Notes: generated from the sequence alone by a model not told the origin. 64,000 bases of DNA from an uncultured Clostridia bacterium (GCA_947302715.1 CAMYVY010000001.1:124001-188000), one strand, 5' to 3'. Shown: positions 8,682 through 18,287, numbered from the stretch's first letter. Numbers and translations: made by a program.

Positions 8682-9136
8682 ATGGTCTCCCTGTTTATCC
8701 TATCTTGTTTATCCAAATAGCTTTGTAAAATAATAATTGCTGCTTGTTTGTCTATTACCTTTTTTCGGTTTTCCCGTGACATATCAGCAGCAATAAGCAC
8801 GCTCTCCGCGATAGACGTGGTAAAGCGTTCATCCTCCCATTCGAACTTGACGTTCTGAAGCCCTCCTCCGGTACTTCTGAATTTGTTCTCGAGTTTCACC
8901 CTAAAATCCCTGACCTTCTCGGTTTGAATGCTGTCAGTTCCGTTAAGGTTTATAGGAAGCCCGATAACAACAGTATCGCAGTCATGTTCCATGACAAGTT
9001 CGACTATTTTATCCGTATCCTTTTTTATTCCAATTCTCTCGTAGGTCATAAGGCCCTGGGCGGTTATTCCAAGCGCATCACTTAAAGAAATGCCGATGGT
9101 CTTGTCTCCTACATCGAGTCCTATTATTTTTTTCAT
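8678..9136 (-). CDS. ruvX: Putative pre-16S rRNA nuclease RuvX/YqgF
   Basis: An RNase H-fold Holliday-junction-resolvase-like protein, believed to trim pre-16S rRNA. It has 152 residues. The N-terminal motif IGLDVGDKTIGISLSDALG holds the first catalytic Asp; VVIGLPINLNGTDS and FEWEDERFTTSIAE hold further family residues; IDKQAAIIILQSYLD ends the fold. In Bacilli it follows ireB, as here. No ribosome-binding site is evident before the ATG: the upstream bases are AT-rich, and a TATTAT box lies only 12 bases before it, so transcription may begin almost at the start codon. It overlaps purE by four bases. Confidence 0.93.
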   Translation of the reverse strand: MKKIIGLDVGDKTIGISLSDALGITAQGLMTYERIGIKKDTDKIVELVMEHDCDTVVIGLPINLNGTDSIQTEKVRDFRVKLENKFRSTGGGLQNVKFEWEDERFTTSIAESVLIAADMSRENRKKVIDKQAAIIILQSYLDKQDRINRETI

Positions 9137-9153
9137 TAAATTTAACTAATAAT

Positions 9154-9183
9154 ACCTGTTTGAGAGCTTATGATAAAAGTGGC
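9154..9183 (-). promoter_or_regulatory. Possible promoter of ruvX and the purine operon
   Basis: On the minus strand a TATTAT box follows a weak TTTATC hexamer at 17-base spacing, directly upstream of ruvX and downstream of the terminator. If used, the RNA would have a leader of only a few bases. No purine riboswitch, PurR box or G-box was recognised in the short upstream region, so regulation of the operon is not visible here. Confidence 0.35.
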
Positions 9184-9192
9184 TTATATATA

Positions 9193-9217
9193 AAAAAGCG
9201 GGATAATCCCGCTTTTT
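9193..9217 (-). terminator. Hairpin terminator between ireB and ruvX
   Basis: An inverted repeat with the core GCGGGAT/ATCCCGC flanked by A-tracts and T-tracts on both sides (AAAAA...TTTTT), so it could act in either direction. It lies 8 bp downstream of ireB and 56 bp upstream of ruvX. It probably ends the pgm-alaS-ireB transcript. Confidence 0.85.
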
Positions 9218-9224
9218 AGGTACA

Positions 9225-9470
9225 TTATTTCTGAAGATAGTCTTTGAGTATCTCCTCCACAAGATCGTCTCTGTCTATTCTGCTTATCATCATACGAGCA
9301 TTGTTGTAGCTCGTAATATATGACGGGTCGCCGGAAAGAATATATCCCACCATTTGATCGATTCCGTTATATCCTCTTTCTTCCAATGCAGCGTAAACCG
9401 CTTCAAGAACTTCTCTTGTAGTCTTTTGCTGAACTTTGGTTGTGTCGAACATAATAGTTTTTCTCTCCAT
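9225..9470 (-). CDS. ireB: IreB family regulatory protein (UPF0297, YrzL)
   Basis: A small (81-residue) cytoplasmic protein. Its Enterococcus homologue IreB is a substrate of the Ser/Thr kinase IreK and affects cephalosporin resistance. The conserved block DQMVGYILSGDPSYITSYNNAR is clear. The start is the second of two adjacent ATG codons (9468-9470), 5 bases after GGAGG; a start 12 bases upstream is also possible. Thr residues near the N-terminus (FDTTKVQQKTT) match the region phosphorylated in IreB. It lies 29 bp after alaS, the usual Firmicutes neighbour. Confidence 0.93.
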   Translation of the reverse strand: MERKTIMFDTTKVQQKTTREVLEAVYAALEERGYNGIDQMVGYILSGDPSYITSYNNARMMISRIDRDDLVEEILKDYLQK

Positions 9471-9511
9471 CATTACCTCCATTCACTTTCATTGAATACA
9501 CATTCATTATA

Positions 9512-12130
9512 CTACTTGATAAGTGATTCCGCAACCAAAAATGCTTCGTCAATTTTGGAAATATCCTTCGCTCCGGCCTGTGCCATATTGGCTTTTCCGC
9601 CGCCGCCACCGCCTGCTGCTTTTGCTACTTCCTTGACTATATTTCCGGCATGAAGTCCCTTTTCGACAAGATCATCCGTTAGGGATACCATGAAGACAGC
9701 CTTGTCCCCATTTACTGCGGCGAATACCATGGCGGTATTCTTGCTTATTTCCTTTATGTCGTCGGATATGCCTCTTAATTCGTCAATTTCCACGCCATCA
9801 AAGCGTTTAATGATGAGCTTGATGCCATTAACGTCCTTTGCTTCGGCTACTAAATTCTTTGCTGCATCTCCGAGCTCGGCCTTTTTATACGATTCCAATT
9901 CCTTGTTTGCAGTTCTGAGTTCTTCGATAACGCTTGCAGCTCTTGATGCAAGCATATCGCGTTTTGCTTTAAGTGCATTGGCTGTTTCTTCTATAAGCGC
10001 ATCGGATTCCAATGCCTCCATCAAGATTCCGGATGCGGTAACGGCCTCGATTCTCCTTACTCCGGAGGAGATTCCTGATTCGGATATGATTCTGAAGGCG
10101 CCTATTTCACCGGTATTTTTAACATGAGTTCCACCGCAGAGCTCAGTGCTGAAATCACCGGCGCTTACGACTCTTACTTCGTCACCGTATTTCTCTCCAA
10201 AGAGCGCCATAGCCCCCATTTTCTCAGCCTCAGCCATTGAAGTTTCCAGGACTGTAACAGGAATAAACTCATTTATCTTTAAATTTACAATGTCCTGAAC
10301 TTGCTTTATTTCATCATCTGACATTGCAGAAAAATGATTGAAGTCGAATCTGAGTATGGATTCATTTACGGAAGATCCGGCTTGTTGAACATGGCTGCCA
10401 AGAACCTCTCTTAATGCGGCATGAAGTAGATGCGTTGCCGTATGGTTTCTTGCGATAAGATTACGCCTTACCGCATAGACCTTTGATAATACTTCATCGC
10501 CAACTCTTAGTTCGCCTACGGTCATCTTAACCTTATGGGCAAAGATACCATGGGATTTAGTTACGGATGAAACAATGGCTTCAGATTCATTGGTATACAT
10601 AAAACCTGTATCGTAAATCTGGCCACCGCTCTCTGCATAGAACGGGGTGGAGTTTAGATATACTATCCCCTCTTCGTTTTGATTTATGACTTCGGAACTT
10701 CCGTTTTCACTTCGTACTGCAAGTACAATTCCCTTTGATTCAAGTTCCTCATAGCCTGTGAATACAGTTTCGGGAAGTCCATCGACGAAATTCGTATCCC
10801 AGGCAGCATCCTCAGATACGTTCCTACCTTCTCTGGCCTTGTTCTTTTGCTCTTCCATAGATTTGTGGAATCCATCCATATCCACATCATAGCCTTTTTC
10901 CTCGAGTATTTCCTGGGTTACTTCGAGGGGGAATCCATATGTATCATAAAGTTTAAACGCTTTCTCGCCGGAAAGAGTTTTGATACCGGAAGTCTCCATT
11001 TCCTTCATGTAATCGGAAATAATCTCAATTCCCTGGTCCAGTGTCTGAGTGAATTTATCTTCTTCTATTGAAATGATTTTCTTTATGAAATCCTCTTTTT
11101 CAACAAGCTCGGGATATGCTTCACCGGATACCTTTACAACTCGAGATGCAAGTTCCGAAAGGAAATTCCCCTTTATTCCGAGGAGCTTTCCGTGTCTTGA
11201 TGCTCTTCTTATAAGTCTTCTTAAGACATAGCCACGACCTTCATTGGAAGGATTGATGCCATCGGCAATCATGAATACCATGGATCTTAGGTGATCCGTG
11301 ATTATTCTCACGGAAACATCGGTAGTTTCCGTTCCCTCTTCCTCGTATCTTGCTCCAGATACTTCAAGTACTCCGTCGAGGATATATCTAATCGTGTCAA
11401 TATCAAAGATGGAATCGACGTTCTGCATTATGCAGGCGATACGTTCAAGCCCCATTCCGGTATCGATATTAGGATGAGCAAGGTTGGAATAACTTCCGTC
11501 CTCTTCCTTTGAAAATTGAGTGAAAACGTGATTCCAGAATTCCACGTATCTGTCGCAATCGCAACCCGGCTTGCAGTCGGGCTTTCCGCAGCCAAAGGCC
11601 TCGCCTCTGTCGTAATATATTTCCGAACAAGGTCCGCATGGTCCGAGTCCGATTTCCCAGAAATTATCGTCTTTTCCAAGGCGCACGATTCGATCGTCCG
11701 GCATTCCGATTTTTTTCCAAATCTCATATGCCTGATCGTCGTCCTGATAGATGGTTGCCCATAATTTGTCCGTAGGAAGCTCGAGGACCTTGGTTATGAA
11801 CTCCCAGCCCCAATTTAGAGACTCTTCTTTAAAATAGTCACCAAAGGAGAAATTCCCCAGCATCTCAAAGAAAGTACCATGTCTGGAGGTCTTGCCCACG
11901 TTCTCTATATCACCTGTTCTGACGCATTTTTGGCAGGTGGTCATACGCTTTGCCGGCGGCTTTTCCAGGCCTGCAAAATACTTTTTAAGCGGAGCCATAC
12001 CGGAATTGATTATGAGCAGCGACTTATCGTCTTGAGGAATAAGAGAAGCGCTCTTCCCCGGATAATGATCCTTGCTCACATAGAAATCTCTAAAAGCTTT
12101 TCTGATTGAATTGAGTCCATTGTCTTTCAA
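9512..12130 (-). CDS. alaS: Alanyl-tRNA synthetase
   Basis: Charges tRNA-Ala. It has 872 residues, full length. The class II catalytic domain occupies about 1-240 (GLNSIRKAFRDFYVSKDHY at the N-terminus), followed by the tRNA-recognition region, the editing domain with the zinc/catalytic motifs HTATHLLHAAL and CGGTHVKNTGEIG, and a C-Ala domain ending in a glycine-rich segment (AAGGGGGGKANMAQAG). The likely start codon is TTG at 12128-12130: AAGGAGG lies about 10 bases upstream, and the first ATG nearby is out of frame. The gene begins 16 bp after pgm, so the two are probably co-transcribed. Confidence 0.97.
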   Translation of the reverse strand: MKDNGLNSIRKAFRDFYVSKDHYPGKSASLIPQDDKSLLIINSGMAPLKKYFAGLEKPPAKRMTTCQKCVRTGDIENVGKTSRHGTFFEMLGNFSFGDYFKEESLNWGWEFITKVLELPTDKLWATIYQDDDQAYEIWKKIGMPDDRIVRLGKDDNFWEIGLGPCGPCSEIYYDRGEAFGCGKPDCKPGCDCDRYVEFWNHVFTQFSKEEDGSYSNLAHPNIDTGMGLERIACIMQNVDSIFDIDTIRYILDGVLEVSGARYEEEGTETTDVSVRIITDHLRSMVFMIADGINPSNEGRGYVLRRLIRRASRHGKLLGIKGNFLSELASRVVKVSGEAYPELVEKEDFIKKIISIEEDKFTQTLDQGIEIISDYMKEMETSGIKTLSGEKAFKLYDTYGFPLEVTQEILEEKGYDVDMDGFHKSMEEQKNKAREGRNVSEDAAWDTNFVDGLPETVFTGYEELESKGIVLAVRSENGSSEVINQNEEGIVYLNSTPFYAESGGQIYDTGFMYTNESEAIVSSVTKSHGIFAHKVKMTVGELRVGDEVLSKVYAVRRNLIARNHTATHLLHAALREVLGSHVQQAGSSVNESILRFDFNHFSAMSDDEIKQVQDIVNLKINEFIPVTVLETSMAEAEKMGAMALFGEKYGDEVRVVSAGDFSTELCGGTHVKNTGEIGAFRIISESGISSGVRRIEAVTASGILMEALESDALIEETANALKAKRDMLASRAASVIEELRTANKELESYKKAELGDAAKNLVAEAKDVNGIKLIIKRFDGVEIDELRGISDDIKEISKNTAMVFAAVNGDKAVFMVSLTDDLVEKGLHAGNIVKEVAKAAGGGGGGKANMAQAGAKDISKIDEAFLVAESLIK

Positions 12131-12146
12131 GTCTTTAAGTCCTCCT

Positions 12147-13814
12147 TTATCTGTAACTATCCATAATGGATGTTATGCTCTTATCTATGCCGGAAGCCGG
12201 GTCAGTCAAGAACATATATACCTTGATTTTAGGTTCGGTTCCCGACGGCCTTACGATGACCGTACTTCCATCATCCAAATCAAATTTTATTATATTGGCG
12301 TTTGAAAAACCCGTATCGTCGAGGAGATAATCCGTCTTTTCCTCGATATACAGATCGCCTATCTGGTCTTCAACATCATTTCTGAAATAATCCATGATTT
12401 GTTCCATGGTCTCCTGGCCTGCCAAGCCTTCAAATGTGAAATTCTTGGTTCGGTCAATAAGCGTTCCGTAGTCGCTATATATTTCATCAAGATGGTCTAT
12501 TAGGTCCTGTCCTCTTTTCTTCTGCTTTGCTGCCATAGAGGCAATAATAACTGCAGAGGATATTCCGTCCTTATCTCTTACAAATGGGGATACCAAAAAT
12601 CCGTTGCTCTCCTCGAATGCAAAATAGAACTTGGATTCGTTCCCCTCCTTTATCAGATTTTCAATTCCTTCACCTACGTATTTGAATCCCGTCTGAACGG
12701 GCCTAACTTCAAGTCCGTTGGCTTCTGCCATCCTATCGACCAAGGGAGTTGAAACGATACTTCTAAATATGAATTGTCCATCCTTGGGAGCCTTGATGCT
12801 CGAAAGATGGTCAAGCATAAGAAGCCCTATCTGATTCCCCGTAAGATTAATCTTTGTTCCATCATGAATGAGCGCAACACCTACCCTGTCGCTATCCGGG
12901 TCGGTTGCTATTATTATATCTGCCTTCTCCCGGTCCAGGACCTTAAACGCTTCGTTATAGGCAGATAGCTTTTCGGGATTCGGCTTCTTACAAGTAGTAA
13001 AGTTTTCGTCATATACATCCTGACTTGGAACGGAAATGACATTCTTAAATCCCGCATCGGAAAGAGCTCTGTATACGAATCTTCTTCCTGCTCCATTGAG
13101 CGGCGTATAGACTATTTTGATATCGGACTCTTCATCCTTATTTATAAATGGAGAAGTGACCTCATAAACTTTCTGTGAATATTCTTCCTGAATATCATCT
13201 GAAACAAGCTCGATATTTTCGGAGCTTTTCTTTATATCATCAAAGAAATCAAGTCTTGAAATTGCATTGAATATCTCTTTGGGCTCATCGCCAACAACCT
13301 GGTAGCCATATTTGTTATAGACCTTATATCCATTGAATATGCTCGGATTGTGGCTCGCCGTAATCATGATTCCATAGTCACAATCAAGGGCGCCTATGCT
13401 GAATGAAAGAAGCGGGACCGGCGATATTTCTGCAAACAAAAGCGCCTTGATTCCGTTTCCGGATAAAACCTCGGCTGTTTCCCTGGCAAACTGCGTGGAA
13501 AACCTCCTGCTGTCACACGCGATAACTACACGTTTTTTAACGTCCTCACCTGCTTCTGCTCTTTTGTTTATATAGTCAGAGAGGCCTTGAGTTGCCCTTG
13601 CTATTACGTATTTATTAATTCTCCTCGGTCCAGGACCGATTATGCCTCTAATTCCGGACGTACCAAAATTAAGGTCACTCGCAAAGCATTCCATCAGCTC
13701 ATCGGGAGAACCTTCAAGCTGTGCAAGTTCCTTTTGCATGTAAGTATCTTCTTTAGTTTTATCAAGCCAATTCTTGTATTGGCTAAGTGCGTTTTCCAAT
13801 AAATCCATAGACAT
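12147..13814 (-). CDS. Phosphoglucomutase/phosphomannomutase (alpha-D-phosphohexomutase)
   Basis: Interconverts glucose-1-phosphate and glucose-6-phosphate (or the mannose equivalents). At 555 residues it resembles Bacillus PgcA. Visible motifs: FGTSGIRGIIGPG near residue 50; the phosphoserine loop TASHNPSIFNGYK (about 152-164); the metal-binding DPDSDRVGVA (about 308-317); the sugar-binding EESNGFL; and the phosphate-binding RPSGTEPKIKVY near the C-terminus. Two in-frame ATGs open the gene (13814 and 13808); neither has a clear ribosome-binding site. It precedes alaS. Substrate preference cannot be read from the sequence. Confidence 0.92.
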   Translation of the reverse strand: MSMDLLENALSQYKNWLDKTKEDTYMQKELAQLEGSPDELMECFASDLNFGTSGIRGIIGPGPRRINKYVIARATQGLSDYINKRAEAGEDVKKRVVIACDSRRFSTQFARETAEVLSGNGIKALLFAEISPVPLLSFSIGALDCDYGIMITASHNPSIFNGYKVYNKYGYQVVGDEPKEIFNAISRLDFFDDIKKSSENIELVSDDIQEEYSQKVYEVTSPFINKDEESDIKIVYTPLNGAGRRFVYRALSDAGFKNVISVPSQDVYDENFTTCKKPNPEKLSAYNEAFKVLDREKADIIIATDPDSDRVGVALIHDGTKINLTGNQIGLLMLDHLSSIKAPKDGQFIFRSIVSTPLVDRMAEANGLEVRPVQTGFKYVGEGIENLIKEGNESKFYFAFEESNGFLVSPFVRDKDGISSAVIIASMAAKQKKRGQDLIDHLDEIYSDYGTLIDRTKNFTFEGLAGQETMEQIMDYFRNDVEDQIGDLYIEEKTDYLLDDTGFSNANIIKFDLDDGSTVIVRPSGTEPKIKVYMFLTDPASGIDKSITSIMDSYR

Positions 13815-13850
13815 TAATTATATATCAAATTATAGATATCATCAAGTAAA

Positions 13851-13876
13851 GGGACGGTTCCTCATGGAACCGCCCC
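13851..13876. repeat. GGGACGGTTCC palindrome, copy 1 (likely terminator of the BMP gene)
   Basis: Arms GGGACGGTTCC and GGAACCGCCCC around a TCAT loop, with one mismatch. It lies 32 bp beyond the stop of the BMP lipoprotein gene (minus strand) and is followed on that strand by TTTACTTG. Two further copies occur in the window (36256-36281 and 43090-43132), each just downstream of a minus-strand gene and with an ATGCTT flank. Confidence 0.75.
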
Positions 13877-13908
13877 TGATAATGCTTTTAATATGGCTTT
13901 ATAATGTC

Positions 13909-15144
13909 TTAGCCCTTGATTGTTCCCTGATGGTCAACCTTTACAACCTTTGTTTCCGGTGTAGCGGAACCATCTGCAGGTACGGAATCTGTAGCAGCAT
14001 CAACTGTACGTGTGCCATCATAGAGTTCCTTTACGAGTTTTTCGTAGTCAGCCTGCTGGAAGCCATCAGCCCACTGTGTGGACTCCGGAAGCTGTACGTA
14101 GTTGAGTTCAGGAGCATCGGAGATCAGACCGAGTGTCTGAATCTGTCCCTTGTAGTCATCCCATTCACCGTTCTGGATAGCCAGGAGCAGTGTGTTAACT
14201 GTAGGAGCAAGACCCTTCATAGCGGATGTTACTGTCATACCTTCGCCGTAACCACCGTCGATGATAGCAGCCTGGTCAACGTCAACGCCGATAACCTTAG
14301 CGTTTGTCTTTGCAGCAGCTTCAGCAGCAGATGTAAAGATACCACCACCGCAAGCGAATACTACTTCTGTGCCTGCGCCATACCATGTATCCATTACAGC
14401 TGTGATGTCAGCATCACCGAAGAACTGTCCGCCATAAACATATTTGCATTCTACGTCAGCAATATTGTTTTCCTGAGCAGCAGCATCAGCACCCTGAACG
14501 AATCCGTATCCATAGCGCTGTACAGCAGGAACAGCCATACCACCGAGGAATCCAAGCTTAGTATATCCAAGTTTTACAGCTGCATAACCAGCCATGTAGC
14601 CGGCAAGCTCTTCCTGGTAAACTGCACTGTATACGTTGTCAGCCTTGAATTCTCTTGCACCGTATGCTGTGAGGTCGCCTTCACTTACGTCAAGAGCAAC
14701 GAACTTAACATCCGGATAAAGAGGTGCAACCTGATAAATAGCTTCAGCAAAAGCGTAACCAGGCATTACGATTACGTTGAATCCATCTTCGATAGCTTCT
14801 TCGATTGAAGAAATACGGTCAGCATCTGCATCTGTTGCAGGCTTCTTGTATGTGAATTCAATTCCGTTTGAATCGCAGTAAGCCTTGCATGCTTCATATG
14901 TTGTCTGGTTGAAGGACTGGTCGGTGATATCACCATAGTCTGTAACCATAGCAACCTTCATGTCTGTTGCTTCTGCAGTTTCTTCTGTAGTCTCCTCTGT
15001 AGCTTCTTCGGTAGACTCTTCTGTTGCTTCTTCGGTTGTTTCTTCAGTGGCTTCCTCAGTAGTAGTGTTGTTGTTGCCTCCACATGCGAACAATGAGAAA
15101 GCCATCAAGAAAATCAGTGTTAAAACTAATAACTTCTTCTTCAT
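13909..15144 (-). CDS. BMP/PnrA-family nucleoside-binding lipoprotein
   Basis: The extracellular binding component of a nucleoside ABC transporter. It has 411 residues. Residues 1-21 are a lipoprotein signal peptide with lipobox LFAC. A linker of about 40 residues made almost only of Thr, Glu and Ala (EEATEETTEEATEES) follows. The BMP fold then begins at KVAMVTDYGDITDQSFNQT, the typical PnrA start, and continues with VIVMPGYAFAEAIYQVA, LGFLGGMAVPAVQRYGYGF and VVFACGGGIF. The partner ATPase and permeases are divergently transcribed 226 bp away, as in several Firmicutes. SD AAGGAGG precedes the ATG. The purine or pyrimidine nucleoside substrate is inferred from the family. Confidence 0.92.
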   Translation of the reverse strand: MKKKLLVLTLIFLMAFSLFACGGNNNTTTEEATEETTEEATEESTEEATEETTEETAEATDMKVAMVTDYGDITDQSFNQTTYEACKAYCDSNGIEFTYKKPATDADADRISSIEEAIEDGFNVIVMPGYAFAEAIYQVAPLYPDVKFVALDVSEGDLTAYGAREFKADNVYSAVYQEELAGYMAGYAAVKLGYTKLGFLGGMAVPAVQRYGYGFVQGADAAAQENNIADVECKYVYGGQFFGDADITAVMDTWYGAGTEVVFACGGGIFTSAAEAAAKTNAKVIGVDVDQAAIIDGGYGEGMTVTSAMKGLAPTVNTLLLAIQNGEWDDYKGQIQTLGLISDAPELNYVQLPESTQWADGFQQADYEKLVKELYDGTRTVDAATDSVPADGSATPETKVVKVDHQGTIKG

Positions 15145-15188
15145 TTGATTAATTCGCCTCCTTAATCATCAAAACAATTACCTGATAC

Positions 15189-15217
15189 ATTTTAAGTCAT
15201 ATTTTACGGAATTACAA
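15189..15217 (-). promoter_or_regulatory. Sigma-A type promoter of the BMP lipoprotein gene
   Basis: On the minus strand TTGTAA and TAAAAT are separated by 17 bases, 45 bases upstream of the start codon. It lies in the divergent intergenic region shared with the transporter operon. Confidence 0.6.
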
Positions 15218-15301
15218 CAGTTTTTTTATTTTCAAATTATTCAAAAAGTCATCAAAAAAACACCACATTTATTATCTTTTTTCCCTAACCTGCTATATAT
15301 A

Positions 15302-15310
15302 TGGTATAAT
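15302..15310 (+). promoter_or_regulatory. Extended -10 promoter of the nucleoside transporter operon
   Basis: TGGTATAAT is an extended -10 element about 60 bases upstream of the ATPase start. No good -35 hexamer is seen at the expected distance, which fits an extended -10 promoter. Confidence 0.55.
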
Positions 15311-15370
15311 ACCTATGTACATTCTAAAGCTATTATTTATCTATTGTTATTTATGGAGGAAATCGCTTTT

Positions 15371-17047
15371 ATGGACAGCCCCTATGCCATTGAAATGGTG
15401 AACATCACCAAAAGATTTCCCGGCATAATCGCTAACGACAATATTACTCTCCAATTAAAGAAAGGTGAAATTCACGCCTTGCTTGGAGAAAACGGTGCCG
15501 GTAAATCAACACTTATGTCCGTTCTATTTGGCCTCTATCAGGCAGAAGAAGGTGTAATCAAGAAAGACGGAAAAGTAGTCACTATCAAGGACCCAAATGA
15601 CGCAAATGATCTGGGGATCGGAATGGTTCACCAGCATTTCAAGTTGGTTCAATGCTTTACCGTCCTTCAGAACATCATCCTGGGAGTAGAAACCACCAAG
15701 GGCGGCATGCTCCAAATGGACGAAGCCAGACAGAAGGTCATGGACCTATCCCAAAAATACGGGCTCTCTGTAAACCCGGATGCATTGATCGAAGATATTA
15801 CGGTTGGAATGCAACAGAGAACTGAAATTCTGAAAATGCTATATAGAGATAACGAGATTCTGATTTTTGACGAGCCTACGGCGGTTTTAACCCCTCAAGA
15901 AATCGACGAGCTGATGGCCATAATGAAGAATCTTGCTGCGGAAGGAAAGTCCATCCTCTTTATCTCACATAAGCTAAACGAAATTATGGAAGTAGCGGAC
16001 AGAGTTTCGGTACTCCGTCGAGGTAAATATATAGGAACAGTTAATGTCAAGGACACTACCAAGGAAGAATTGTCCCGAATGATGGTAGGCCGTGATGTTC
16101 AAATGGTCGTTGACAAAACCCCCGCCAACCCGGGAGAAGTCATATTGACTGTCGAAAACATGACTGTAGCATCCAAGATTCATTCTAATAACGCGGTCAA
16201 GAACGTCAGCTTGCAGGTACGCGAAGGCGAAATCGTTTGTATCGCAGGAATCGACGGAAACGGACAGACGGAATTTGTCTATGGTATTGCCGGCTTTGAA
16301 CCTCTGGTAGAAGGCAAGATTACGCTCTGTGGCGAAGACATCACCAAGAAGAGCATCCGTCAAAGAAGCCTAAATATGAGCCATATACCCGAGGATAGAC
16401 ACAAGCACGGACTCGTCCTCGACTATCCCCTCGATTACAATATGGTGCTCCAGAGATATACTGAACCAGATTTCACCTCAAGTATAGGCTTCCTAAAAAA
16501 GAAAAATATCCGATCCTATTCGGAAAAACTTGTAGATAAATTCGACGTACGTTCAGGCCAAGGCTCAGCAACTATCGCAAGAGCGATGTCCGGCGGCAAC
16601 CAACAAAAGGCTATCATCGCCAGAGAACTCGATAAGGATCACAAGCTCCTAATCGCAGTTCAGCCTACCCGCGGACTCGACGTCGGTGCGATTGAAGGCG
16701 TTCACAGAAACCTGATCGAAGAAAGAGACAAAGGCCGCGCAGTCCTTCTTGTCTCTCTGGAACTCGAAGAAGTTATGAACGTCCCCGACAGAATCCTCGT
16801 AATGTACGAAGGAGAGATAGTCGGAGAACTCGACCCGAAGAAGACAACAGTTGAAGAACTTGGTCTCTATATGGCAGGCGCCAAGAGAAATGTATTTATC
16901 GATGCCAATACAAGTGAAATCGAAGAATCCGAGGTCGTCGATACTTCCAGACACGAACCTCCCGCTGATACCTTGGAGGATTTAGATTCCCTGCTCATGG
17001 TAGATACGTTATCGGAACACGAGTCAACGTCAGGAAAGGAGGCTTAG
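15371..17047 (+). CDS. Nucleoside ABC transporter ATPase with two cassettes (NupA/YufO-like)
   Basis: Energises nucleoside import. It has 558 residues from the ATG at 15371, which is preceded by GGAGG; in-frame ATGs upstream would add atypical residues. Cassette 1: Walker A GENGAGKSTLM, signature VGMQQRTEILKML, Walker B EILIFDEPTAV. Cassette 2: a degenerate Walker A (GIDGNGQTEFVYGI, lacking the GKS/T), signature MSGGNQQKAIIAREL, and a Walker-B-like region LLIAVQPTRGLDVGA with Gln at the usual Glu position. This pattern is usual for the sugar/nucleoside two-cassette family. An acidic C-terminal tail follows (about 40 residues). Two permease genes follow directly. Confidence 0.92.
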   Translation: MDSPYAIEMVNITKRFPGIIANDNITLQLKKGEIHALLGENGAGKSTLMSVLFGLYQAEEGVIKKDGKVVTIKDPNDANDLGIGMVHQHFKLVQCFTVLQNIILGVETTKGGMLQMDEARQKVMDLSQKYGLSVNPDALIEDITVGMQQRTEILKMLYRDNEILIFDEPTAVLTPQEIDELMAIMKNLAAEGKSILFISHKLNEIMEVADRVSVLRRGKYIGTVNVKDTTKEELSRMMVGRDVQMVVDKTPANPGEVILTVENMTVASKIHSNNAVKNVSLQVREGEIVCIAGIDGNGQTEFVYGIAGFEPLVEGKITLCGEDITKKSIRQRSLNMSHIPEDRHKHGLVLDYPLDYNMVLQRYTEPDFTSSIGFLKKKNIRSYSEKLVDKFDVRSGQGSATIARAMSGGNQQKAIIARELDKDHKLLIAVQPTRGLDVGAIEGVHRNLIEERDKGRAVLLVSLELEEVMNVPDRILVMYEGEIVGELDPKKTTVEELGLYMAGAKRNVFIDANTSEIEESEVVDTSRHEPPADTLEDLDSLLMVDTLSEHESTSGKEA

Positions 17048-17048
17048 G

Positions 17049-18287
17049 ATGAACGAAAGAAAAAACATATTAAAGAGTCCGGCCTTCCAGTCCATACTGA
17101 CCTCACTCCTCTGTATCGTATTGGGACTTTTGGTTGGATATATTGTTCTACTTATCATTAATCCGTCAGGCGCCGGAGAAGCAATCAAGACAATTCTCTT
17201 GAACTTCTTCACGAGATCAAGCGGACCGGCAAAAATTAAAGCGCTCGGAAACACGCTGGCCAAGACCGCTCCCCTACTCATGTGCGCCCTTTCAATCTGC
17301 TTCTGCTACAAGGTTGGCCTCTTTAATATAGGTGCCGCCGGACAGTATGAAGCAGGAGCATGCATCGGACTTTATACCGCACTCGTTCTCGGAATGCCGT
17401 GGTATGTATGCCTCATCACATCCGCGCTTGCAGGAGCAGTGGTCGGTGCAATCTCCGGATTCCTCAAAGCTTACAGAAACGTAAACGAGGTTATCTCCGG
17501 AATCATGCTTAACTGGATAATGCTATATGTAACAAATACGATATTATCCAAAGGAAAAGCCAAGGACCCCGCGAGTCCGTACACTGTCAAACTATCGGCA
17601 GGAAACCAAGACGCACTTCTGCCAAAGGGACTCCTCGGCAGGGTCTTTGCCAATAACAATACCGTTACAATCGCAATCATCCTATCGATTGTATTTGCAA
17701 TAGTAATATGGATAGTTCTGAACAAGACCAGATTCGGATTCGAACTTAGAGCAACAGGCTTCAACAAAGACGCCGCCAGATACGCCGGAATGAAGGAAAA
17801 ACAAAATATAATTGTAACCTTGGCCATCGGTGGTGCACTTGCAGGAATCGGAGCGTCCTTCCTCTTCCTAACCGGATATCAGGAATGGTCGACGACACAG
17901 ACCTCAGTTCCTAGCATGGGCTTTAACGGAATAGCTGCAACCTTCCTGGGTGGTCTGAATCCGATAGGAACGATATTCGCCTCATTCTTTATACAATCGA
18001 TAACTGACGGAGGCGCGCTGATAGACAAATCAGTTTATCCATCACAGATTTCAGATTTGATATCGTCCCTCATCATCTATCTCTGCGGATTTGTTCTCTT
18101 CTTCAAACTGACCTTCAACAAATACCTTGATAGGAACAAAGCCGTTGTAGATACCAGATTCGGAGGAAATGCCAACGCAGTTCCCAACGACAAAGCCGAA
18201 AACAAAGATGATGTCCCAGAGGATGTCACAGATGATGAACCAACAGACAATGTAGATTCTGAAGAGAATGGAGGTGAGAACAAATGA
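17049..18287 (+). CDS. Nucleoside ABC transporter permease 1 (NupB/YufP-like)
   Basis: An integral membrane permease of the branched-chain/nucleoside (BPD_transp_2) type, with 412 residues and 8-10 hydrophobic segments. The segment LIINPSGAGEAIKTIL near the N-terminus and LFNIGAAGQYEAGACIGLY are typical of this family; KTRFGFELRATGFNKDAARYAGM is the cytoplasmic loop that contacts the ATPase. The last 50 residues are very acidic and hydrophilic (NVDSEENGGENK), which is unusual for a permease. It starts 1 bp after the ATPase stop, with AGGAGG inside the end of that gene, and overlaps the next permease by four bases. Confidence 0.9.
   Translation: MNERKNILKSPAFQSILTSLLCIVLGLLVGYIVLLIINPSGAGEAIKTILLNFFTRSSGPAKIKALGNTLAKTAPLLMCALSICFCYKVGLFNIGAAGQYEAGACIGLYTALVLGMPWYVCLITSALAGAVVGAISGFLKAYRNVNEVISGIMLNWIMLYVTNTILSKGKAKDPASPYTVKLSAGNQDALLPKGLLGRVFANNNTVTIAIILSIVFAIVIWIVLNKTRFGFELRATGFNKDAARYAGMKEKQNIIVTLAIGGALAGIGASFLFLTGYQEWSTTQTSVPSMGFNGIAATFLGGLNPIGTIFASFFIQSITDGGALIDKSVYPSQISDLISSLIIYLCGFVLFFKLTFNKYLDRNKAVVDTRFGGNANAVPNDKAENKDDVPEDVTDDEPTDNVDSEENGGENK

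Noticed and set aside
13774..14808. A 344-codon plus-strand frame over the BMP lipoprotein gene
   Set aside because: The opposite strand encodes a clear BMP-family lipoprotein with signal peptide and ribosome-binding site; the plus-strand translation has no recognisable features.
16239..16290. Damaged second ATP site in the nucleoside transporter ATPase
   Set aside because: A degenerate Walker A in the second cassette is normal for this two-cassette family.
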